64,000 nucleotides of DNA from Chitinophagaceae bacterium (lineage in GTDB: Bacteria; Bacteroidota; Bacteroidia; Chitinophagales; Chitinophagaceae): the NCBI GenBank assembly GCA_016699815.1, contig CP065012.1, positions 372,001 through 436,000 of the forward strand, given 5' to 3'. Of this stretch, positions 17,414 to 24,261 are shown one piece after another (within the stretch, counting starts at the first letter, position 1; the number at the start of each line of letters is the position of its first letter). The translations under genes and the position numbers were made by a program. The notes under the pieces were generated by a model, which ran no database searches, was not told the DNA's origin, and saw only the letters and a list, made by a program, of their open reading frames with translations.

Positions 17414-18079
17414 TTAAGACAAGTTAAAAAGCATTTGAAAAACCTGTTTTCCATCTTCATTACCCAAAAGTGGGCTACTTGCCCTTTCCGGGTGGGGCAT
17501 CATACCAAAAACATTACGGGACGCATTGCAAATTCCTGCAATATTATTAAAAGCACCATTGGGGTTGGCGCTTTCGGTTATTGCTCCATTTTCATTACAG
17601 TAACGGTATATTACCTGGTTATTACTATTTAGTTTTAACAAGGTATCATCATCAGCATAATAACGCCCTTCACCATGTGCCACCGGAATTTTCAACACGA
17701 TATTTTGAGCATCATTTTTAATGAACACATTTTTACAAATAAATTTTTGGCCGGCATTGCGTAATAATACACCGGGCAACAAACCACTTTCGCACAAAAT
17801 CTGGAAACCGTTACACACGCCCAATACCCTGCCGCCCCTGTTTGCAAAATCTTTAACACTTTGCATCATTGGGCTAAAACGGGCAATAGCTCCACAGCGC
17901 AAATAATCACCATAACTAAAGCCCCCGGGTAACACAATACAATCACTGCTGGTAAAATCGCTTAAATCTTTATCCTTATGCCAAAGTGGTATAACCTGCT
18001 GCTGCAGGTTTACAGAAAGGGTTTCCATCATGTCCCTGTCGCAATTTGAGCCGGGAAAAATCACCACGCCAAATTTCAT
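17414..18079 (-). CDS. purQ: Phosphoribosylformylglycinamidine synthase, glutaminase subunit
   Basis: Supplies ammonia from glutamine for the fourth step of purine synthesis, in a PurL-PurQ-PurS complex. Seen: the N-terminal VIFPGSNCDRD, the oxyanion region LPGGFSYGDYLRCG, the nucleophile cysteine in GVCNGFQILCE, and the C-terminal MPHPERAS carrying the catalytic His and Glu. The 221-residue length fits. A separate PurQ implies a small multi-subunit PurL in this organism. The gene for a polytopic membrane protein ends 13 bases upstream on the same strand. Confidence 0.96.
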   Translation of the reverse strand: MKFGVVIFPGSNCDRDMMETLSVNLQQQVIPLWHKDKDLSDFTSSDCIVLPGGFSYGDYLRCGAIARFSPMMQSVKDFANRGGRVLGVCNGFQILCESGLLPGVLLRNAGQKFICKNVFIKNDAQNIVLKIPVAHGEGRYYADDDTLLKLNSNNQVIYRYCNENGAITESANPNGAFNNIAGICNASRNVFGMMPHPERASSPLLGNEDGKQVFQMLFNLS

Positions 18080-18091
18080 TTTTTAAAAATT

Positions 18092-19099
18092 TCAGGGCAA
18101 AAATACAATACCCTTTTCATTTAACAACGCTACAAATGCTGCAATACAAATTCCTACCATACACCAGTGAATAATTTGGGGAAATAACTTTTTATCGGGG
18201 TAATAAAAGGCGCCTGCTATAAACACAGAGGACGGTGCAGCCGCCAAAATCCAAAAATCGAAACCGGTAACAGTATTAATAAACGGAACCAATACCGCCA
18301 CTGCAAAATATAGGTACAACAATTGCCAGCTTTTCCTGGCTTTTACAATTTGCCTCATCATATTTTGCTGAATAAAAAATATACCCAATACCACCGTAAA
18401 GAAAATAGCAATAATTCCTACAAAGGTCCATAGTGGTTCATCCATTTTGGGCAGGTGCGGGCTAAAGAAAATATTCTTCATTGTTCCCCATCGGTAGGTT
18501 AAATAAAGCCAGGATGCAAAAAAATAATAAGGGGTAATTAATCCTATTAAACCAATTAGCCATTCGGTAAGTTGAAAGGGCCTTGCAATGGTAAGGCCAA
18601 CCATGATTAAAATAATAAAAGCAATGCCGGGTGTATAAATAAAAGCGGCAACAGATGTAAAAAAGCCAATATTAAAGATTGTAGTTTTGGGCGACTTCTC
18701 TCCATGTAGGTTGATGAGTTTGGACCAAACCCATATAAAAATAGTACTTACCAGCATGGGCGCCGAAAGCCGGTACCAATCGGTAAACATAGCAGTAACA
18801 AGCAGGTAGCCCATACCGGTGAGGTAATTGGGGCGGGCAAAAAGTTTTTGTAAGTTGATAATTTTATTGATCCAAACAGCCTGTGCATAAAGCAGCACTA
18901 AACATATGAGCGGATAAATCAAAGGGAAACTGCTGCCTGCAGGTTTTAATAAAGTAAGCAGGTATTTATATAATGTTGCATCCTCATCGGTAGGTAAAAT
19001 AACTTCAGGAAAAAGAAAAGAAGGCAGGCGCAATACTATTGCATAGAGTAACAACAAAAAATTATTATAGGGAATATTGGCTTTAAACGTTCCTATCAC
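18092..19099 (-). CDS. Polytopic membrane protein, DUF6427-like
   Basis: A 335-residue protein made almost entirely of hydrophobic segments (about nine or ten transmembrane helices by eye), with conserved-looking FPEVILPTDEDATLY near the N terminus and GFDFWILAAAPSSVFIAGAF toward the C terminus. The start MIGTFKANIPYNNFLLLL resembles a Bacteroidota family annotated only as DUF6427, often found near purine or lipid genes. No catalytic motif seen, and the function is unknown. It probably shares a transcript with purQ. Confidence 0.6.
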   Translation of the reverse strand: MIGTFKANIPYNNFLLLLYAIVLRLPSFLFPEVILPTDEDATLYKYLLTLLKPAGSSFPLIYPLICLVLLYAQAVWINKIINLQKLFARPNYLTGMGYLLVTAMFTDWYRLSAPMLVSTIFIWVWSKLINLHGEKSPKTTIFNIGFFTSVAAFIYTPGIAFIILIMVGLTIARPFQLTEWLIGLIGLITPYYFFASWLYLTYRWGTMKNIFFSPHLPKMDEPLWTFVGIIAIFFTVVLGIFFIQQNMMRQIVKARKSWQLLYLYFAVAVLVPFINTVTGFDFWILAAAPSSVFIAGAFYYPDKKLFPQIIHWCMVGICIAAFVALLNEKGIVFLP

Positions 19100-19193
19100 A
19101 AGTGGAAAAAATTATACATTTTGTATTTAACCATTGACTCATTTGCAAAAATGCAACAATTAAAGCAAGATGTAAAATAAATGCGAAAAATGC

Positions 19194-20714
19194 TTATTGC
19201 ACCGTATTTTTCGAGAAATCCACTTTTGCAAAACAAATTAAGCCCCGGTACACAACGGGTATTATCACTTCGTATAAACCCACCTGCCTGGTAAACCTGG
19301 GCATAAAATGGTACCCCTTTTCCCGGCTCTTTAACGTAGCATATCGGGTAATACTTCCATCAGCAGTTAATGCCTGGTTGCTTACCACCTGCTGGTTCCT
19401 GATTTTTTCTAAAAACAGGAAATATATTTCCTTACCCACATTTACATAGCCGTAAGAAAGATAATTCTCGTTGTTATCGTCGGTTTGGTTTTTGAGTACA
19501 ATATTGGTCCATACTGGTTTTAAACTACTGTCAATGGACATGAGCATTATATTATTGTAAGTGTAACGTGTAACCTGGTTTCGGTTGTAGTTGTTATATG
19601 GCCTGTAGTAATTATAATAGCCAGGATAATAATTGTAATAATTGGAATTATAATAAGGGCTGCCATATAAATAATCCCAACGGTTCCAGTTGCTGCCCGA
19701 TGTTTGCGAAGAATAATCTTCGGCAACAAGGATAAAACTGCCATCTTTCTTTAAAAAAGTATTGCGTACAAACATATCATCAAATGCCGAGCGGTATTTT
19801 CCTTCGGTAATTTTTGCCCTTAATGAATCGGGAAATGCTATGAATGCCTGTTTTCCCAGCATTGCATTTTTATTGAGCAATGCCGTAAACAAACCTTCAA
19901 TATTCCCATTTTTTTTGATGTAATAAAATGAGTTTACCAGGAAATTATTGTTTAAATTATCAATCTTTATCCGCACTTCATCTATATATTTATCGCCCAA
20001 CGAGAGCGGCAATACCTGGTATTTATCTGCATTTACAGGTATTGTATAAATTTCGGCATTGTTGCTGGTTTCCCTGTTGCCCCTGGTAACTTGTTTGGAA
20101 AATACAATACTTCCATCATTCGCAATTTGCAGGTCGGAGTATACATCCCGGTATTTATTATAATGAAATAAATAACGCAGGCTGTCGGTGGTAGCAAGGT
20201 TTTCATTGAGCCTTTTTGAAACCAGCGTTAATTCATCGCCTGTAAAGCGCATTTTATAAATCAATATTTTTTTCTTGTCTTCGCTTATGGCCGTGCTGTA
20301 AATTTTATTATTATCAAACATGCCCACTTTTGTGGTATCCAGGGTAAATTCATTACCCAGCATTTGCCCTTTGTCATTAAATTTTGCAGCATTGCAATAA
20401 ATAACCCGGTTCTTTTGCTTTTGATAAATCATATAGAAATAATCCGGATACAGCACAAAATCTATATTCAGCAACCTGTCGTCTAAAAATTTTAGCCTTT
20501 CATTGCTTATCTCTTTCATTTTATTATCCACTACCTGCAAAAAATGTCTTGTACCCAAACCCTTGTAAAAAATAAAATTGTTTCCCACTTTGCCCAAAAT
20601 ATCGAAATAAATATCTACGTCATCATCCCGGTGGGTAGGAGAATATAAAATTTCCTGTGCAAAAATTTGCAAAGAAAACAATAGTGAAAAAACAAAAAAT
20701 ATTATTCTTTTCAT
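19194..20714 (-). CDS. Secreted hypothetical protein with Tyr/Asn-rich loop
   Basis: I do not recognise this 506-residue protein. It has a clear signal peptide (MKRIIFFVFSLLFSLQIFAQ) and then a beta-rich body in which strands such as FIFYKGLGTRHFLQVVDNK and VFSKQVTRGN suggest a propeller-like repeat. Around residues 350-380 is a low-complexity tract of Tyr, Asn and Pro (encoded at about 19575-19665). There is no T9SS tail and no lipobox, so it is probably periplasmic. It lies alone between the membrane-protein gene and an ABC exporter pair. Confidence 0.65.
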   Translation of the reverse strand: MKRIIFFVFSLLFSLQIFAQEILYSPTHRDDDVDIYFDILGKVGNNFIFYKGLGTRHFLQVVDNKMKEISNERLKFLDDRLLNIDFVLYPDYFYMIYQKQKNRVIYCNAAKFNDKGQMLGNEFTLDTTKVGMFDNNKIYSTAISEDKKKILIYKMRFTGDELTLVSKRLNENLATTDSLRYLFHYNKYRDVYSDLQIANDGSIVFSKQVTRGNRETSNNAEIYTIPVNADKYQVLPLSLGDKYIDEVRIKIDNLNNNFLVNSFYYIKKNGNIEGLFTALLNKNAMLGKQAFIAFPDSLRAKITEGKYRSAFDDMFVRNTFLKKDGSFILVAEDYSSQTSGSNWNRWDYLYGSPYYNSNYYNYYPGYYNYYRPYNNYNRNQVTRYTYNNIMLMSIDSSLKPVWTNIVLKNQTDDNNENYLSYGYVNVGKEIYFLFLEKIRNQQVVSNQALTADGSITRYATLKSREKGYHFMPRFTRQVGLYEVIIPVVYRGLICFAKVDFSKNTVQ

Positions 20715-20798
20715 TGCTTAATGGCCATTTTAATAAATATAAGTACAAAAATTATTCCTATTGACTAAACAGACAATGTAATGAGACAAAATGTTGTT

Positions 20799-21623
20799 TT
20801 ATAAATCAGATTTAACAAATTTTCTCATACTGAGATAAACAAAAAGCAAAAGATAAACAATCGCTAAAATGAGTACCAGTTGGGTATTATCTGCCGGCAT
20901 AATCATTTTAGACATAGATTTTACCGGGTTATCCGGAAAAGCGAGCAATCCATCCGAAGCATTCATGGGCAGGTAATCGCCCAAATGGCCAAAGTCACCC
21001 ACATTGTCAGATTTTAATTTTATGCTCCACAAATCAAGCATTTGGGAAATAATATTTTCTGCGCCCATATATATAAAATACAAGCCAATGGCAAAACCCG
21101 TTTTACGTACCCAAACCGAAATAAATACCGCCAGCACATTATAGGAAAGGGCTTTAAGGAAAAAATAAAATACATGCGATATTTTATGAGTAGAAAAACC
21201 GGTGCCGGATATGAAACCAAAGCTAAGTGCAGTTAAAAATACTATTACCGTAGTTACAAAAGCAAAAATGAGTGCAAGGGCCAATTTTACAGAGATAAAT
21301 TCTTTACGGCTCCAGCCGTCAATAATATTTTGGCGGCTTGTTTTATATGCATACTCGTTGGTAATTAAAATAATAAGCAGCATTGCCGGTAGGAATAATA
21401 AAAACCCCGTAGCATAGCTGGTGGTTTGCCAGGTATTGGTAAAATCGTAAGGGTGAAAAGAAAACATTTTACCGTTGGGCAATGATTCTTCAATAATTTT
21501 TTTATTTACCTGGTATACAATAATATTTACCAGTACAATGCCAAATACAAAAAAAACTGACAACACCTTAAATGGGTTATAATCTTTTAGTTTCAGCCAT
21601 TCAATAGATAAAAGTTTCTTCAT
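20799..21623 (-). CDS. ABC-2 type transporter permease
   Basis: A 274-residue membrane protein with six predicted helices: one near the N terminus (KVLSVFFVFGIVLVNIIVY), a large loop with FHPYDFTNTWQTTSYATGF, and further hydrophobic segments up to YLLLFVYLSMRKF. The loop ANEYAYKTSRQNIIDGWSR style (NEYAYKTSRQNIIDG) is the coupling-helix motif of bacterial ABC-2 exporters. It ends four bases before the ATPase gene begins on the minus strand, so the pair forms one exporter. Substrate unknown; gliding, bacitracin-type and lantibiotic exporters all share this form. Confidence 0.8.
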   Translation of the reverse strand: MKKLLSIEWLKLKDYNPFKVLSVFFVFGIVLVNIIVYQVNKKIIEESLPNGKMFSFHPYDFTNTWQTTSYATGFLLFLPAMLLIILITNEYAYKTSRQNIIDGWSRKEFISVKLALALIFAFVTTVIVFLTALSFGFISGTGFSTHKISHVFYFFLKALSYNVLAVFISVWVRKTGFAIGLYFIYMGAENIISQMLDLWSIKLKSDNVGDFGHLGDYLPMNASDGLLAFPDNPVKSMSKMIMPADNTQLVLILAIVYLLLFVYLSMRKFVKSDL

Positions 21624-21627
21624 GGGT

Positions 21628-22518
21628 TTATTTTCCGGTAAGTTGAAAAAATTTGTTTTCGAGGCTGCTCCTTTTTAGCTGAAGCTGCGAAAGGGTAACG
21701 CCTTTATCAAAAAAATAACTGTTGATAGCCGCCAACTGCACGGTACCCGATTGAAAATATAACTGCAGTCCTTCGTTTGTTTCTTTTGCATCCTGGCAAC
21801 CGGGTAAGCCTGTTGCCGCATTTTTTAGCTGGGATAAGTTTTCTGCATTTACCATAACAATATCATCGGTAATAAAAATTTCATCTACATTGCCTGAAGC
21901 AATGAGCTTTCCCTGTTTTAGGATGGCAACATGGGTACAAACTTTTTCTACTTCATCTAAAAGATGGCTGGCCATAATAATGGTTTTGCCTTTTTTGGCA
22001 AGCTCTTTAATTAGCGAGCGGATGTCGGCAATACCTTCAGGGTCGAGCCCATTTGTAGGTTCATCAAAAATCAGCACATCGGGGTTGGCAAGCAAGGCAG
22101 CGCCGATGGCAAGCCGCTGTTTCATACCCAGAGAATAAGTGCTGAATGCAGAATTTTTCCGATGGCTCAGACCAACGGTTTCAATGGCGCCATCAATATT
22201 ATTTTCTCCGTTACCTTTTATTGCAGCGGCAATTGCTAAATTTTTAACCGCAGATAAATAATGATAAAAATTGGGGGTTTCCAATAGTGTACCCATATTT
22301 CTCCGGTGTTCATCGGTAGGTTCCGTATCAAATAAAGAATAATTGCCAGAACTCGGTTTTAAAATACTAGTAACAATGCTGAGCAGTGTTGTTTTTCCAC
22401 TACCATTGGGGCCAAGTATGCCAAAAACACATCCTTCGGGAACAGAAAAACTTACGTTGGAAAGTGCACAAATATTGCCATAATATTTGGTGAGGTTGTT
22501 TACGGAAAGTATTGTCAT
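21628..22518 (-). CDS. ABC transporter ATP-binding protein
   Basis: A 296-residue nucleotide-binding subunit. Seen: Walker A GPNGSGKTTLL, Q-loop region LLETPNFYHYLSAVKNL, signature YSLGMKQRLAIG, Walker B VLIFDEPTNGLDPEG and the H-loop IIMASHLLDEVEK. The C-terminal 70 residues are the accessory domain of the CcmA/multidrug type. It is translated first and the permease follows at four bases, a two-gene exporter operon. Confidence 0.93.
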   Translation of the reverse strand: MTILSVNNLTKYYGNICALSNVSFSVPEGCVFGILGPNGSGKTTLLSIVTSILKPSSGNYSLFDTEPTDEHRRNMGTLLETPNFYHYLSAVKNLAIAAAIKGNGENNIDGAIETVGLSHRKNSAFSTYSLGMKQRLAIGAALLANPDVLIFDEPTNGLDPEGIADIRSLIKELAKKGKTIIMASHLLDEVEKVCTHVAILKQGKLIASGNVDEIFITDDIVMVNAENLSQLKNAATGLPGCQDAKETNEGLQLYFQSGTVQLAAINSYFFDKGVTLSQLQLKRSSLENKFFQLTGK

Positions 22519-22580
22519 TTCTTTTTTATAGTGGGTTACAATTTAGCTAAATAATTATTACAGAAGTAAAATATTAGTAT

Positions 22581-23243
22581 TTAATCATGAACTGGCAAAT
22601 GCTTTTGGTGCCATACTGAAGTAAAAGCGCCTACTACAGCTTTACCGTTTTTTGAGAAATTAAGTTTATGCAGCTGCAGGTTATCTATATCCTGCTGCAG
22701 AACTTTACGGTGAAATGGATTGATGGTACCGCCTTTTTGGCCAGCAGCAATATTGGGATCGTATTGAAACCGGGGATCTACTAAAGAACCCCGAGGATAC
22801 ATAATGCCGGGCACTCCGCTTCCCCGTATATCTAAAATTTCAGGATGGTCAAGCCCAAGTGTATGCCCAAATTCATGAGCAGCAGTGGTAGAATTATTCA
22901 GCAGGTTGGCTAACTTAAAATAACCCGTATTGCTATTTAAGCCATCTACAAATGAAATATCATTTGCGCTGTATTCTTCAATTCTAAAATAATTATTCTC
23001 GGGGTTTGTGTTGGCCATCACATCCTCTGGTTGCAGCGCCGGTGCATATATTGCTTCCATTTTAAACTGTACCGTACAACTCATCTGTTGCATCATAACG
23101 CTTGCCCGGGGTTCATTCCAGGTGTTTTGGATTTCCCGGGCAACATCTTCGCACAACAAAGGAAAAGCTGCATCGCCATAAAAAAATAAACGGGCATAAA
23201 TGGTAAGCAATTGCTGGTCTAAGTGTAATTCTGCAACTCCCAT
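22581..23243 (-). CDS. Matrixin-like zinc metalloprotease without signal peptide
   Basis: A 220-residue predicted metzincin. Seen: the full zinc motif HEFGHTLGLDH (HExxHxxGxxH) and a downstream Met-turn GIMYPRG. Between N terminus and motif there is an alpha/beta region (AAFPLLCEDVAREIQNTWNE). No signal peptide, lipobox or transmembrane segment is present, and the start at 23243 is the only ATG before the conserved body; the protein appears to stay in the cytoplasm or leave by an unrecognised route. Its neighbours do not explain it. Confidence 0.75.
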   Translation of the reverse strand: MGVAELHLDQQLLTIYARLFFYGDAAFPLLCEDVAREIQNTWNEPRASVMMQQMSCTVQFKMEAIYAPALQPEDVMANTNPENNYFRIEEYSANDISFVDGLNSNTGYFKLANLLNNSTTAAHEFGHTLGLDHPEILDIRGSGVPGIMYPRGSLVDPRFQYDPNIAAGQKGGTINPFHRKVLQQDIDNLQLHKLNFSKNGKAVVGAFTSVWHQKHLPVHD

Positions 23244-23267
23244 AGTTTAAATTAATTGTATTAAAAT

Positions 23268-23292
23268 AAAAAAACCTTCTTTAAAAAGAAGG
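23268..23292 (-). terminator. Terminator of tRNA-Leu
   Basis: An 8-bp stem CCTTCTTT/AAAGAAGG with an AA loop. On the minus strand a T run follows (A at 23268-23274 on plus). It starts 12 bases after the tRNA 3' end; A/T runs on both sides make it potentially bidirectional. Confidence 0.7.
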
Positions 23293-23304
23293 CTTTTTTT
23301 ATGT

Positions 23305-23387
23305 GCGGCAAAGGAGATTCGAACTCCCACACCCTTTCGGGCGCTACCACCTCAAAGTAGTGCGTCTACCAATTTCGCCATCGCCGC
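23305..23387 (-). tRNA. tRNA-Leu (anticodon GAG)
   Basis: On the minus strand the 83 bases fold as a type II tRNA. The acceptor GCGGCGA pairs with TTGCCGC. The D arm contains AAATTGGTAGA. The anticodon stem CTACT/GGTAG holds the loop TTGAGGT, giving anticodon GAG. A variable arm CGCCCGAAAGGGTGT follows, then a T arm GGGAG-TTCGAAT-CTCCT. The CCA is not encoded. It has its own candidate promoter upstream and a hairpin terminator downstream. Confidence 0.95.
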
Positions 23388-23406
23388 AACTTTTTTTAAA
23401 GCCATG

Positions 23407-23414
23407 CAAAGGTA
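23407..23414 (-). promoter_or_regulatory. Candidate -7 box for tRNA-Leu
   Basis: On the minus strand TACCTTTG matches TAnnTTTG and lies 20 bases before the tRNA 5' end. No exact TTTG at -33. Confidence 0.5.
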
Positions 23415-23449
23415 AAAAATACCTGCCTTGCAGAAAGATATTTTTTTTA

Positions 23450-23483
23450 AAAATAAAAAACCACAACCTGAACAGCTGTGGTT
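23450..23483 (-). terminator. Terminator of the DsbA-like gene
   Basis: Stem AACCACA/TGTGGTT (23459-23465 and 23477-23483) with an 11-base loop. On the minus strand it is followed by a T-rich run. It lies 23 bases after the stop of the DsbA-like gene. Confidence 0.7.
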
Positions 23484-23506
23484 AAAAAATTATTTGGTAA
23501 TGAAAA

Positions 23507-24073
23507 CTAAGCCCTTTGCTTAACTGGTGATTTTTTCTTTGTTTTTCTTAAAGCGGAATCAATGGCTTTTTTGAGCTCATCATAAGTGGGTTTGTTTACC
23601 CTTTCGCCGTTTACAAAAAATGTGGGAACGTCTTTAACACCACGGTCAATGCCTTCTTTTAAATCTCCCTGAACCTGCCACCCAAATGTAGCATTTACCA
23701 AATCGTCTAAAAAACGTTTGCTGCTGACACCCGCTTCTTTTGAATGTAATTTAAGGCTTGTTGTGCCTAAGTTCTTCCTGTTGGCAAATAAAATATTATG
23801 CATTTCCCAAAACTTACCTTCCTGTGCAGTTGCTACTGCAGCTTCACCGGCTTTTAAGGCACGCTGGTGCACTTTCGTAAGCGGAAAATGCCTGAAATTA
23901 AACCGGATTTTTCCGTCGTAATCATGAAGTAATTTTTTTACAATTTCATTTGCCTTTGCACAGGCTTCACTTTCATATTCTCCAAATTCTTCCAGTGTAA
24001 CTGCTGCCTTTGGGTTACCAACAAATACATCCCGGGGTTCAATAATTTCCAGTACCTCTTTCTTGAATGCCAT
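23507..24073 (-). CDS. DsbA/FrnE-like thioredoxin-fold protein lacking the CxxC motif
   Basis: A 188-residue cytosolic protein (no signal peptide) with the DsbA layout: first strand VTLEEFGEYES, helical insertion (HQRALKAGEAAVATAQEGKFWEMH), and the cis-Pro loop GVKDVPTFFVNGERV. Where relatives have ExPYCxx after the first strand, this protein reads YESEACAKA: one cysteine survives and the first cysteine of CxxC is Ser. It may work as a monothiol or purely as a binding protein. The C-terminal tail is Lys-rich. A hairpin terminator follows. Confidence 0.75.
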   Translation of the reverse strand: MAFKKEVLEIIEPRDVFVGNPKAAVTLEEFGEYESEACAKANEIVKKLLHDYDGKIRFNFRHFPLTKVHQRALKAGEAAVATAQEGKFWEMHNILFANRKNLGTTSLKLHSKEAGVSSKRFLDDLVNATFGWQVQGDLKEGIDRGVKDVPTFFVNGERVNKPTYDELKKAIDSALRKTKKKSPVKQRA

Positions 24074-24261
24074 AATGATCTACTTTTCGTGTTTTATTAT
24101 TTACAGACAACCTGTCTATTTTCCTATTTATCAATGCTTTAAGCCTTGTTAATGGGTGAAGATACTGTTTTTTTTCCCGTTTTAAAAACCAGTTAAAAAA
24201 AATTCCCAAATTCTACTATTAATTAACTGTATATCAACATATTAATAGAAATTAACATTTT

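Noticed and set aside
19575..19665. Repeat-like tract that could be mistaken for a CRISPR or tandem array
   Set aside because: It is the coding sequence for a Tyr/Asn-rich stretch. Units vary and there are no spacers of constant length.
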